NCBI RefSeq assembly: GCF_037392515.1
Contig: NC_090287.1
Span: 14,249,001-14,313,000 of the forward strand
Direction of reading: 5' to 3'
Source: Haliotis asinina
Lineage: Eukaryota > Mollusca > Gastropoda > Lepetellida > Haliotidae
DNA: 64,000 nt
Shown piece by piece: positions 33,801-46,500 of this stretch. A program made the position numbers and the translations under genes. Positions within the stretch are counted from its first letter, which is position 1. Each line of letters begins with the position of its first letter. Below the pieces are notes generated by a model. The model had not been told where the DNA came from and did no database searches. It worked only from the letters and a program-made list of their open reading frames with translations.

Positions 33801-36742
33801 AAGTGCTGAGACGAAAATCTAATGTCGCTTTAAAATATAAACAACCATCCCATATAGATACCTGAACGTTTAAAAGGCAAAATGATCGCAGACAAATTAA
33901 AAAATATCTTTGCCTCATTTCTACAAGAACCTAATCGCTGAAAGTCCTGATACAATATGTTATGGGCAACAAATTGTTCTTCCACAGAGATGTAGGCCTA
34001 CTACATAAAATACCAGCTCCCTTCGCTAGAATGTGACTAGCGGGCCCCTTAGTTCTGTGGCCGAATATCTCAGATTGCCTTCAGCTTCAAGTAAGAACTG
34101 CAGTCTTGAGGGTAATATTCTCCGGGTTGATTTGAAAATACGTAGTCCTGTTCGGTTATCCTTCACTTTCTACCACTTGGAATGAGTAACCTTGATGGGC
34201 GTTTTCTTCCACATCTACCAAAGAGTTTGAATACATAACGTTAACACTATATCAGTGTCTTCCATTAAGTCTGATTACATATTAATCTGATGAAAATATC
34301 TTGTTCTTCCGCTAAGTACATAAATACATAGCGGTGAGAGAAACATTCTTCAGGGTCTGCTATTAAATTTTAAAAACGTAACAGGGAATGAAATATATTA
34401 ATTGTCATCAATTTAGAATTCATATCCTTCAGGAAAATATTTTTTTCTGTTTTTTTCCTGTACGTTTTATTGCAAAGTCTTAAATCACATATTCCCAAGT
34501 TAATTTACATAGACTTGGGGGAAATGTTCTTCATCTTCTAACTTTACAGTGTTGAGGAATCTTTTTTACCTTATGCCTATGTAGCTAATACATAGACCTG
34601 AATGAAATAGTTATCAGATTCTACCGCTTAGTTAGAATAAATAGCTTTGGGGGAAATAGTCTATTCACATTTCACCGCTTAGGAAGAATACAACAGTCCG
34701 CTGGGAAACATTTCATATTCTAAGTAGATAAAATGCTGCTAGCAGCTACAGCAACGATATTGCACGTGCATCAACCGACGGGCGATGCGGGCGGCTTCCT
34801 GAAACCATGTGCTCATTGATCCATTAATTCATTGCCTGCCAGTTGCAATGTGGCTCACTGTACTCGTTTGGTTGAAGTTTTGAGTGACGTTATTTGTCAT
34901 TGCATTCAATCGGTTGAACATACACATTAGATGCGATTTACCTGATATAGCTCAAAAGTAAACCTCAAAGTAGATCGTATGCATGTATATATAAGTAAAA
35001 AGAAAGAAAATATAAAAAAACAGGTCTTACTTGAACCTCTAAATGTATTCTGATAGTCTCCTTCGACCTGACCTGAATGAAGGCTACTCAAAGGATTTAC
35101 GTCACTGAACGTTTACAATCTACTCGCGAAGGGGATCGAATGGAAAAGCTCTGTGTATCGTCGAATCACACTAACGATGTAATTTGCTCATATATTTCAA
35201 ATATTTTTCGATAAAAAAATACTCACCGCTGTATACACAAGGACAACTTCAGGTATATTTGATAACGGCACAGAATATGTATAAACATGAAATTTGTCAT
35301 CTGAAATACAACACAATGGCTAACTTATTCGGCTTCATAACGAACATAATTTTACAACTGTTTATAATTAAGACGTATTCCCCTAGGCCTATTTCTGGGC
35401 TGTGCTCCACTAATTGCTTCTTAAACAAGCAAACAGTTTGCACATAATTACAAAACTGGTCCTATTGAAACAGAAAGGATTGTCCTGATATCTTCGGTCA
35501 AAGGCATCCTTTTGCGCTTTTTACCTTAAACCTTGGAGGTACATCTTGAAGCTAATTTAAGAAAACTTTTATTTCAAGCCTTCCATGAAGTGATACTTTC
35601 GCAGCTGTGCATTTGTAGTGTACATAACACCCATAGTGGCGTTGCGTGACTGGAGAGTCTTTGACAGAGGGTGACAACAATTAACCGTTTAGCTCCAAAC
35701 TGACTTTTCTTAACATCTGACAAAAGACGGTTACGTTCTTATTAGGTCTTGATATTTCCACACCAACAACCCTGTGCGGAGGCGAGAACTCGACTGGTCA
35801 CGTGATCAAGATGGCGTCAGCGGGAGTCCATCTATTCCGGGTAAAACCTGTCCACAAATTGTCGTCAATTGCTGTTCAAACACTCGATACATTGTGAAGC
35901 AAGGCCGACAACTCTGTCATTTGAGATCCGTTGCCTAATAGCCGAGTCTCCTTACAAAACAATGCCCCGCCTATTCTGTGGAGTTTTGACGGTAATGTAA
36001 GGTTATTTCAGAAGGGGCTACACCCATCTGTCGTCGCCTTACAGAACCCCATCTGTCATACGCGCTAATAGGACCACGATAGCGACAACTTAGACAAATA
36101 TTAGACCTTTGTTTGTTTTTATTGATATCTGATACGATTACATAGAAACATGGTGGGAGTTTAAAGAGAACGTTATTTTGAGAAAAAAACGTATTGAATA
36201 GTGTTAATAGTCTGTAGGGGAACATTGTTACGTCCGTGTGGTAAGAATAACCAAATAAATTAGTAAAAAGCTCCGTGGAATTCAGATAGCTTCGGCCATA
36301 TCGTTTTATAATCTGATGCAATTAAACCTGATAATCTGCACAAATTTCACGTGAATATTCCATTGAAGAAAACGACCGCAAATAGAAGTTTAAAGGGGGA
36401 GTAGACTCGAGTGAATCGGCAATTCCAGCACTTAATATGAGCGTTGTGCAAACCTCATAATGTGCATGCACATTTATACTATAATATTGTGCGAATCCGG
36501 CAGTATTACTTCCGTGTGTTTATGAATAAACAGCGAGACAATGTGCTGAGAAAACATTAAACATGGAACGTGGACACATATAACAAGCACACGAAAGGGC
36601 AAGTCAACTTTTCACCTGTAGTAGACCTGTCTTATTAAGACATGTTATTGCATTGCAAGCAACTATGCATAGTTTAAAACCATGTCTGGAAAAGGAATCC
36701 GAAGCTTGAAGCATGATCTACCTTTAACGGTAACTGACCACA
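33801..36742. other. Intergenic; diverged repeat at about 34290-34720
   Basis: Around 34290-34720 blocks like CATAGACTTGGGGGAAATGTT, CATAGACCTGAATGAAATAG, and ATAGCTTTGGGGGAAATAGT alternate with TTCTACCGCTTAGTTAGAAT and TTCACCGCTTAGGAAGAATA, suggesting an old tandem repeat of about 70 bp. The remainder, including GC-richer 35640-36060, contains nothing I can name. Confidence 0.45.
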
Positions 36743-36781
36743 GTGAGTGAGTGAGTGAGTGAGTGTGTGAGTGAGTGAGTT
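36743..36781 (-). repeat. Short (GAGT)n array
   Basis: About nine GAGT units with one GTGT change. By analogy with the other loci this could be the tail of a reverse-oriented SINE, but no body is visible beside it. Confidence 0.9.
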
Positions 36782-37102
36782 AATGTACTGTAACTACATA
36801 AAAATCCATACATAGAGGGAAATATTCCTGGGTCCAGCAAATGTACCACCACATCCCTGACTCAAGAATTAACAATAATCTTGATACTTTCCAGGAAGGA
36901 CTTCACGAAACGCATTAGAGACAGACTTACTCAATACCATGTGGAATCTCAAAAATTCAGAAACGGGCCGTGTTCAGTTCTGCCAAAATATTTAATTTGA
37001 CAACGTTGAACACCACTATTCCACATGACAAACTAAAGGAAATGAATGTGGTGAACAATGATATACATATTTATCTATCTTCTGAGATTCAGGACAATTT
37101 GT

Positions 37103-37437
37103 TGAGGGGTAGCTTAGTGGTTAAAGCGATCTCACGCCAAAGAATCCCCACATGGATACAATGTGTGAAGCCCATCGCTGACCAGTGTTCTCCGCCGTCG
37201 TGTTGCGGGAATGTTGCTAATAGCGGCATGAAATCACACTCACTCACTCACTCACTCACTCACTCACTCACTCACTCACTCACTCACTCACTCACTCACT
37301 CACTCACTCACTCACTCACTCACTCACTCACTCACTCACTCACTCACTCACTCACTCACTCACTCACTCACTCACTCACTCACTCACTCACTCACTCACT
37401 CACTCACTCACTCACTCACTCACTCACTCACTCACTT
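37103..37437 (+). mobile_element. tRNA-type SINE with a ~199-bp (CACT)n tail and 12-bp target-site duplication
   Basis: The head GAGGGGTAGCTTAGTGGTTA (A-box-like) and body (CACATGGATACAATGTGTGA, AGCCCATCGCTGACC, GGGAATGTTGCTAATAGC) run to about 37236, then about 50 perfect CACT units to 37435. AGGACAATTTGT (37091-37102) and AGGACAGTTTGT (37438-37449) flank the whole unit. So body and microsatellite were inserted as one piece. The reading frame across it (THSLTHSL...) is not a gene. Confidence 0.9.
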
Positions 37438-37735
37438 AGGACAGTTTGTAACAAATGAAAGCAGATTTGAAACTAACCGAGAGAGCGGTATGTGAAATGC
37501 TGGAATTCCTACATGATAACATCGTTGAAAAACTTAAGCAAGAAGAAATCACCCCTACATTGCGCACCCCCAACTTGATTTGTTTCGTTATGCATATGAA
37601 TCAGAATTTCTTCTAGGTTTTGTTTTAATATCGTTAAACGACGATGAAATGACCAATTACCGTCCCACCTGAACTTGAAATTAAGGAGATAAGTGAGACT
37701 GCTCAGCCGTTCATATTTCGATCTATGCATTAATG

Positions 37736-37915
37736 ACCCGTGAAGATCCATGTTAGGATTGATTTTCAGTCACCCGTATTTGTCGTAAGGGGCGACTAAC
37801 GGGATCAAGTAGTCAGGTCCGCTTACTCTTTGACACATGTCATCGTATCCCATTTGCTTAGATCGGTGATCATGCTGTTGACACTTGATTGTCTGGTCCA
37901 GAATCGACGATGTGA
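37736..37915 (+). mobile_element. Second-family SINE
   Basis: ACCCGTGAAGATCCATGTTA, GTCGTAAGGGGCGACTAACG, GACACATGTCATCGTATCCC and GATTGTCTGGTCCAGAATCG in the usual order. The 3' module is missing. Confidence 0.8.
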
Positions 37916-39119
37916 ATGGTTTCTTCGTGAACACCTGGTGTCATCACTGATTTTTAGTGATCCACTTACGTAATTTTCACAACTAATTTCCCTTTACACC
38001 AAATGGAATTTGTTTCGGAGGATAGTCAGGATTGGTTATTCTTTTTGCACTGACGTTGTATGGCTTGATATTCCGACAAAGACTGTAAAAGTTGGACAGT
38101 CATTCTTTAGTTGATGTCATTGTGCCTTGAGTATGGATGGATTGCAACCAAAGAGTTTTTGCATATCCAAGTGTAGACGCAGAATTTCATTCCTGTGGAA
38201 ATCGGAACGCTTCTTGTTCTGAAATATACAGTCGTGCAAAACTGACTCGTTCATAGATATCAAATATAAGACTCTAGATTTGGTAAACTATGTACCGCGA
38301 GGCTCCAGGTGTGCTATTCCTGCCCTTCGGAAGAAGTCTTCATCTTGTTCCCTTGGCAATGACTGAACGAATTATATGAGTTTCCTGAAAAAGTTAGATT
38401 GCAATGCCTGATTAGAGTAAGGGAAGTACAATCCATGATCTGCATCTGTGGCCACTGCCCTTTCTCACATGTGCACGTGCGCGTTGTTCGAAAGCAGCAG
38501 AACACCTGGACGGAGCTTACTTTGGCGTGTTCCTTGGTAGTTCCTTTGATCTGAATATGTGAAAGTATTGCCCACTACCGTTGTTACTGATGGTGAAACA
38601 TGGTCATCATCCTTGAATTCGCAGAAGACCGTAAAAGATTCCCTTTGTTAAATGACGCAATTGACGTTTACTTCCTTGTTTGAGATGAGGCCAAATGCTT
38701 CAACTGTTTGCTAAGATGTATCGCTCAAAGGGGTGGATTCACGTAACTGCCAATCAGCAGGAAGAGTACGATAATAAATCAAACGGTTCCTGTTGAACTG
38801 TTTTAGGGACTTTTTAGAAGTTGCTGAGCTGGTGAAGGAACAAGTTTTAAGGATGATCAACTTGTTTATTTTCACAATGGCGACGTTTCGGTATGGATTC
38901 TTACACCGTTTTCAAGCATATGGGAGGACAAGGTGTAACAGTTTGTATACAGGTACATGAGCTATAGCTGAGGAGATTAACAATAACAACAACATAATTG
39001 AGGAGATGAGATAACAAAAACATCAAAGGATATAACTAGAGTTGTTGATATAACCAGTAATTAGTGTAAAGCCAGGGGTGTGGGTGGGGGGATTACAGCG
39101 TTGAGGCGACCAATTCCTG
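37916..39119. other. Intergenic, nothing recognised
   Basis: No domain-bearing frame, array or paired ends. Around 38860-38930 GACGTTTCGGTATGGATTCT then ACACCGTTTTCAAGCA resembles 5330-5360 (GAAGTTTCGGCATAGATTCT, ATACCGTTGTCAAG), a possible unclassified dispersed repeat. Confidence 0.4.
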
Positions 39120-39560
39120 TTGAATCCACTGAACACAAGCTGACTGTACTCAAACCATATGTAAATACACTCTGCAGTGATACCATACGTGAATCCCTCG
39201 GTCTCAAGCAGACAACACCAATACCATAGGTAAATTCCATTGGCGTAAGTTGGTTGCTGAACTGATGCTAGAGACGAGTCTCTTGGGCATAGGTAGATTG
39301 CTGCATTGTACCTAGGGTACAAGAGACTGCTACCACACGTCACTCCCTTGGATGTAAGCTGACTGCTGAACTGATACTATAGACGAATCTCTTGGGCATA
39401 GGTAGATTGCTGCATTGTACCTAGGGTACAAGAGACTGCTACCACACGTCACTCCCTTGGATGTAAGCTGACTGCTGAACTGATGCCACAGTTAAATTTC
39501 ACGGAAGCAAAAGACTGCTGCACTAGCACCACAGACGAGTACTTCGGGAAGATGTAGACA
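39120..39560. repeat. Degenerate minisatellite containing a fresh 109-bp tandem duplication
   Basis: GCTGAACTGAT begins at 39256, 39365 and 39474, exactly 109 bp apart; 39256-39364 and 39365-39473 are almost identical. The flanks carry looser echoes (CATACGTGAATCCCTCGG, CATAGGTAAATTCCATTGG, CACAGTTAAATTTCACGG), so the 109-bp unit was itself made from a shorter old repeat. Confidence 0.85.
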
Positions 39561-39642
39561 ATCAAAGAAAAGCGTACTTGGGACACCCATAGTCAAATAT
39601 CGGACATCCTGTATTTGCACGTTTAAACCTTATGATGCAGAG

Positions 39643-39709
39643 CCCCGTTTCACAAAGCTCTCGTAAGGCTAAGATCTCGTAACTTTGAGAGCTTTGTGAA
39701 ACGGAGTCT
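39643..39709. mobile_element. Short hairpin related to the fold-back MITEs
   Basis: CCCCGTTTCACAAAGCTCTC (39643-39662) mirrors GAGAGCTTTGTGAAACGGAG with one mismatch, around a 24-base loop GTAAGGCTAAGATCTCGTAA+. The loop text matches the inner arm of 14801-14955 (CTCGTAAGCCTAAGACCTCG), so this looks like a collapsed copy. Confidence 0.75.
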
Positions 39710-39710
39710 G

Positions 39711-41540
39711 AGTAGTGCGTCGTCTCTTACATCACAAATAGCGAGATATGTCTGTATATCTGTTCATGTAGATGCTGTTTAATCACGTTGGTGGTGCGCA
39801 TTCCACGTGGCGCTGCTGCGGCGTCACTTCTGTGACTATAAAGAAACTTAAAACTTCACTCATGACATCAGTGAGTTCATAACGTGGGTCTCTCAGGTTG
39901 TAATTTGGTCAGTCAGTGCTACAGAAACACATTCCTTCTTATCAAATGCTATCATGTTTCTTTATTTGCCAAGAGTGTGTATGACAAAATATCGACTGAA
40001 TATAATTATGAAATGCAAATTTAAGGACCAATGTTTTGTATTGTGGGAATATATAAAAAAATATATATTTGTGTATTTGACGATGGAATATTATGAAGGT
40101 TTGGCTTGAAGGTTACCGTCTTTCGGACATTTCTATGTCCCAATTATTTCCCCGATGAGGAGACATTAAGGAAGAACGCCACCATTTAGATATCTTAAAG
40201 GTACCTAAATACAGCCTTAACGATTTATTAAAATTGTATATTTGATTTAAAAAAACAGTCTCCTTCTAAATCAACGTCCTTGATTCAAACGGCAACACAT
40301 TCCTTACACTAATTCATGATGTGTCATTGTAAATTACGAAACCGTAAAATTCGATCCTTTTCACTCACCCATCCTGAAACAAACATTTCAGTATCATCTT
40401 ATTATGTCAAAAACTTCCGCTCCATACTAGTAATTCTTCAAAAGCGTCTGAACAATTTCACAGTCGTGTCATAGCTGTTCAAGGAATTTTACAAAATCAT
40501 ATCAGTGGTTTAATAATAGAAATCCTTATGAAATCCTTAACATCAAATCAAACAGTGCTGTCGACAAACTATCACGTGTCGGTAATATCTGCTCTCAACA
40601 CAGCCTGTACATCTAGGTAATCAATCCTATTCGGTCCAGTGCAGATTCTATCAGCTCGACGCGTGCTGCAAATACAAGTCGCGTGTCGCAGTTTAGCAGG
40701 GCGATATCGAGAGGGTAATTTGGCCCTGATAGTGAGATTTGTTGACAGTTATCCTTTAAACCTCTTTCGATGTTGTGTATCTGTGAGGTTTTAGTTGCCC
40801 CCAAACAAACAACGGTCGTTGTATGCCTGGATAGAAAATTTGGAAAAAGTTCTAGCGATTTTCATTTGTGTTACATTCTATGGGAGACGGTAATTTGGAG
40901 TGAGTTTGATTGTAACCTTGAAATAACATTACTGTTGTCTTATCGAGGTCAAATGGAGCTATTACTTCCTTCCTGCCGTTCTATATAGTTTTCCTGATGA
41001 TATCGAAAGGAAATTTAAAATAAGTATTTTAAATTATTGGCAATTCTATTAAATAGAGTTTCAAATTCGATTATATAAAGTGGAAAGTATAAGAATATTT
41101 GATTTTTTAATACAAGGTGAGCACACGTGAGAGGTCCTTCAATGTTTCTCTAAACTTGGTTCAAGGTAGTCATTTGCAAATTTCTCCCTGTAGTCGACTT
41201 GTTGATGTCAACAGAGATGTTCCATGACTGTGAAAAGGATTTTTCCGCGTCTCTTTTTCATTCCGATAAGTCTTCTTTACGCGCTGCTTTCGAAAATTAT
41301 TATCAAGGTATAAGAAGGCAGGGAGGGATCTTACGAAACCTTTACTCGGATAGTTTCAAAAAGGTAGTTTTAGGGAGTTGGAAGTACTACATATCTGCCG
41401 TAACAGAATCCATAATCAGTGAAAGGCAAAACATTTATGTCAGCAGAAAACTGTATTACTTTAAACAAACGCTTGTATTGGTTTAGTTCAAAATATACTA
41501 CCAATTTTACTTCAAATTGTACTAACCGTTGTTGACATAT
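39711..41540. other. Intergenic, nothing recognised
   Basis: A GC-richer stretch at about 40600-40830 stands out from AT-rich DNA and could be regulatory; nothing more specific is visible. The frame 41199-41486 (95 codons) shows no known domain. Confidence 0.4.

Positions 41541-41584
<44 letters not shown>
41541..41584. repeat. (TAG)n microsatellite, about 14 units
   Basis: Pure GTA/TAG repeats, same motif as 24572-24663. Confidence 0.97.
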
Positions 41585-41585
<1 letters not shown>

Positions 41586-43369
41586 ACATCGATAGTCCTA
41601 ATAATCTTAAAAGTTTAAAATCATCTCCAGTTGTGGTATTTAGTTAAATCGTCTGTTGTGGGGTCGCTGCTGTACTAGCAGTTAATCAGAAGTTGTTATT
41701 GGGCAAAATGATCGTGACTATGTTTGACACAATGCCGGGCACTAACAAAGTAATTTTACGGCACTATTTACCTCTAATGCCAGGAACTTGATAATTGAAT
41801 ATGCTTCCACTCAGGAACGGGAGCACAATGCTATTAACGTGTACAGTCTTAAGCATGAATATTATTTGATGCACTCATACAAAGTTATGAAATATATTTG
41901 AAAAACCCTCATTATGGATGCGGAAAATACATTTGTGTTACGTCATTTTTAAATTCGACAAAGAGATATGCTGCTCTGAACTTGCAGAAGTTCTGCAAAA
42001 AATAATATTTAAACTTTTGGGAACTTCGAATCATGGACACAAGGATCTGTAAAGGTCTGCTTCATAAAATAACTACGTATTTACGTAAGAATTGTTCTCA
42101 GAATAGATTAGTTTCATAAGCAATAATATCTCATTAAACCCATGCCCAGTGCTGTTGTAAGCGGTCACACAACGCACGGGGTGGTGACGTTCCTTATTGA
42201 GTGGCTCGAAAGCAAACACAAACACGCCTTGAGTTGGATCAATGTAGACATTAGCCCGCATACTATCACCATGTTAATAACTGCGATCTTTCCTAGCTAC
42301 ACAGTTGATGTTGCCAGCGTTACTTCGAGATTCTGTCAGTCATCGCGGCAACGACTTCGTCCAAGATACGAGACACGAGAATGATAGAGAATCATGATGG
42401 GTGTCAGTGTGAATGGATCCATCAATTCTTCAATATTACGATTCATAGTGATATTCATGTATCAGCTAAACACTGCTGACACGTGGAATTAATTCTAAAC
42501 ATTTGGTTTACAGTAGGGGCAGGAATGTCACAAAAGTACATTGTAATAGTCGACCTGATTTGCAGACCAGTTTCTGATTAATTAATTTTAACATACGCTA
42601 TATTCTAAAAATATAGTTGGTAATTTGTTTGTTCTAGAGTAATGTTTGTCTTATAACATGCTTGTTTTTGGTGTTTCCTTTAAGCGGTCAATAGAACATT
42701 GATTTGATGACTATATATGCATGATCACAAGCTTCATCTGTCAAAATGTTAACTGATTATAAAACATTTACATGTCATGGTCTGGCCAAAGCTGCACCTT
42801 AAAGTACAAGAATAACAAATGAGAATATTATCTTGCCCTTTAACGATTTGTTTCCCTTTTGTTTTTAGTTTTATCTACTTTTGCTGAGTAGAAATCTTTA
42901 GTGTGTTTGCAATTCAGCAATGTTGGTCACATACGAGAATCAAAATTAACGTTGTCGTTCTTGTATTTACAAAGGGATATTGGTGTCTGAGCATCGAGAC
43001 TCCAGTCTTACATGTCCATTTTATGAAATATTTTGCATGCATATCATCTCCCTCTTTTTATGGAAAGATAAGCTTTTCTTTAGTAAGTTACATCCGAGAA
43101 CGGGGTCTGAATTTGAGCTCTTAACTTTTTAGCTTTTAATACAGAGCAGGCCCAAGGCTATGCGAATCTTTTTTCTCGTGTTGTGACAGTTGGTAATATC
43201 ACGGGACCCAATTTTCAGGCTGTAATTAAGGTCCATTTACGGCCCTAACATTCCTTTATTGATTCTACGGTTACATCTCGCACAGAAAAGGAGCTTTGGG
43301 AATTCCAGATTCACAACCGAACACCGCGGTACCGCCCACATTGTTAGCAAACCATAGGAGCCTAAAACC
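41585..43369. other. Upstream region of the homeobox gene
   Basis: AT-rich; no repeats or exons recognised. 42140-42400 is more GC-balanced and could hold an upstream control element. The overlapping frames there on both strands show no domains. Confidence 0.4.
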
Positions 43370-43371
43370 AA

Positions 43372-43520
43372 CCAATCAAAAGCGAGAACGGCTCATGGTC
43401 GCGTGCGACGAATCATTGGCACTATTGTTGAATTCTGATTGGTTGTGAGCGTGCGGCATTTCGGCGCACGACAAGAGGCGGTATAAATGTACGTGAAAGT
43501 AAATTACATTAGTCAGTTTA
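43372..43520 (+). promoter_or_regulatory. Core promoter of the homeobox gene (CCAAT boxes, TATA, Inr)
   Basis: TATAAAT at 43482-43488 is followed 33 bp on by an initiator TCAGTTT with its A at 43515, the likely start site, about 59 bases before the ATG. Upstream are CCAAT at 43372-43376 and inverted ATTGG at 43415-43419 and 43438-43442, in a CpG-richer stretch (43310-43480) unlike its AT-rich neighbourhood. Spacing and order fit a classic focused promoter. A TATA-type start suits a tightly regulated developmental gene. Confidence 0.7.
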
Positions 43521-43573
43521 ATTTTTTCACAGATCCCCCCTTCAGCTGAACAGGTCTGAAATATCGGAGGAAA

Positions 43574-46500
43574 ATGTCGGCCTTAACAGAAGAGCAAAGA
43601 GTCCCTACCTCGGACGACCGCGACAAGAGAAAGTGTGACGATTTCACCAGTCTGTACTCTATGGACGCCGCCGCTGCAGTAACCACTCCCCGGTCTCTCC
43701 CCGACCCCACAGGTAGGTCCCACAATAAACAAATCACTTTTGTTGCTCTATCCGTGTTAATTTCTCAAACAAAAAATTACAGCTGGGCGCGATGAAAATC
43801 GGATTTTAATAATTGGCTTAGCTATTGTGAGCGTCCGACCTAATCGAATAGATTGAATGTTATCAAATACCTGGCTTCGGAGAAACGCTTAATGAATGTA
43901 ACATAATATACTTGTTTAAGTAATTTCATTTTACACTAGTGACGATACAATTTCAAAGTGATATTTAATTATTGATGAAAATCACACACAATTTCTATCT
44001 CCTCTGGTATTTTTACGTGCAACTTGTGGAAGAAGGCGAACCAATAATTTCTGTCTTCCGAATACGGACATATTTCTATACGAGGTAATATTCAAATTTA
44101 TTTTTTCTCTTGCAAAATTCTCTAAATTTATACCATTATTCGATTCGAGTTGTCGACAGCTTTGAAATGTCATTGTATTAGTTTCAATTTCAAGTTTCAT
44201 CGTAAATCGTTGAGTATTTTTTATGAAATGTTTCGCGACACATTAGGAATTGGTTTTAACATTTGGATGCAAAACAGCTGCCGTGCAGAGACTGTGAAAA
44301 CTGCGTGGAAATTAACCGTTATATTTCGCTTTGATGACCTGAACTCTATTTATCCGAGAAACGACATACGGGAACTAGGTATGTTGATGTTTGGCATACA
44401 CACACTGTCGGATTTAAAGCGTCATGCTGTAATGTTTAAATATGTTTAAATGTTGCATTTGGTATTGTCGCTTTCATTTTCAGTTGTATTCATTTACACG
44501 TGAATAGGCCATGATATTTGGAACCGTTGTACTGACTGATAACATGTCAAGTGTTTATTTTGTTCCCTGAACTTCATAAAACAATCAAGTCCAGGGCGTT
44601 TGTATTGATGGCGTCAATTACATCGTCCGAAGGCCTAACACTGCTCGATAGTTCTCATGCAGCATGACTGAAATACTATTTTATAATCACTACTGATTGT
44701 GTGTTATAGGTCTGTATATGTCATAAAACAACATGCTGATTCCGCGGGGCTCGTTGATTACATTTCATGTAGTCCGCATCTTATAGTCTCGTTAGGAAAT
44801 TTTATGATGAACACGATCATTGTTTACATTTATTTTAAGAAAAGCTGTCTTATTTATAAGAGCATTCAAATGTATTCAAAATTATACCTTATGGAGAAGC
44901 ATTTATATATTTTTGACATCCACCACATAGAAATAATTGGAAAATAACACACCATTTGACGCATATTTCGGTTCCAATAGAACAAATATTTTCGTTTAGT
45001 TGCAAATTTCCGTTTATTTCCTTTAGAGCGTATATGAAGATATATTTCTTTCTGAAGTTCACACTGAGTTATATTTCTTGTAATAAGTTGCTGTAAATCT
45101 GTTAAATCTGTTCGTACATGTTTACATATTTAGTGTCCTAAAGTATTCAATAAATATTTATGAAGATGTCAGTAACTTTAATTGTTTTCGTTTTTAATTA
45201 TTACTTTTTATTATCATCATCAAGATGGCAACAACAGAAGATGTTGCGTCCTTAATATGAACAGTGTTGACATGAATTTCGGTGTTTTATTCTTACAGAC
45301 GATGTTTTGGTACACAGTCGAGACACATTTTAAGCAACTGAAAGAACAAACTAGATGAAATCTTTTTGAAACCTCTTCCTTTATGTATAATTCAAACTAC
45401 CACTTAAAGATCTCACTATTGTGTTCTCCAAAGACACGTCTTCCACTGTTTCTGCTTTATCAATGTCTTAAACTTAACATAATGTTGAGCACTTTATCGG
45501 ACGAGTATGGCTGGTGTACATGAATATCAAGAACCGTATGAAAATGGACAGACAATTTCAAATAAGTCAGAACCTTAATAAGATATTATCTGTTTGGATC
45601 ATAAATTCTCAGATATTCAGTGGTGTTAAAAGAAGAAAATTCCAAACGTACTCGGACACAATGGAAACCTTTCATCAACTGTTTTCATCTGGCGCACTAA
45701 ATGACCCAAGCATACATTCCAGATGTGATTGTTTATCACGGCATGTATACATGTCAGTGACACAACGATACGAAAATACATAAAATCCTCCTTGTAAATT
45801 CCACTACCAGTCATCCAGGTATTATCACGCCCTTTCTAATTAACAATGATGTTGGGAGTGCGACAGTCGTGTAAAGTCGCCCGTCGGTGGGAAGGCCTCT
45901 TTACCGCAAGCTAACAAACAAAACGGTTGCGCGTGCTGCTCAAGGTTCGCACGCGTTCGTGTAAGCTGAGAGGGGATAAGGAGTGTGTGGGTGGGGATGG
46001 GAGGGGAGGGGGGACCCCTAGGGGTGTGACACACGTCGAGAGAGTGATGTTAGCGGAAATGACTCTATCACTTTTGTATTGTTGTATGTTTCTGAAGTGT
46101 TGACAAGTAAAACTAGTTAGTTTCAAGTGCTCTTTGCTGAGATTTTCGAGTGCTGGATATTGTCTAAGAAATTATGTAAGATGCATCTGTTTGCACGTCA
46201 GTGTGTGACTGCGTGACAATATTACGGCAATGATATAACGTGTCGCCTTATATATTATTAAATCTAAGGTGTTGAACTATTCCTGGTGTGTTGCCCTATA
46301 TTATCAGAATTATTCTTGCTTAAAGTTATTATCACAAGAAACAGCCACGGCACATGTTTGCACCATTGTCAGTACAAATGATACAAGGTGTAATCTATTT
46401 CTTCATATCATATTATGCATTGATTTCTATATTGTACTTTCACCTTAATGCAAACCAAATACATGGAACAAAAAATTAGCAATAAATCAGGAATAAGTCT

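Noticed and set aside
36970..37458. 162-codon frame ending in a (THSL)n run
   Set aside because: The C-terminal part is the SINE body and CACT array; the N-terminal part has no domain.
44150..44449. 99-codon frame inside intron 1 as an extra homeobox exon
   Set aside because: No acceptor and donor with matching phase 1, and no homology; exon 1 to exon 2 already joins in phase.
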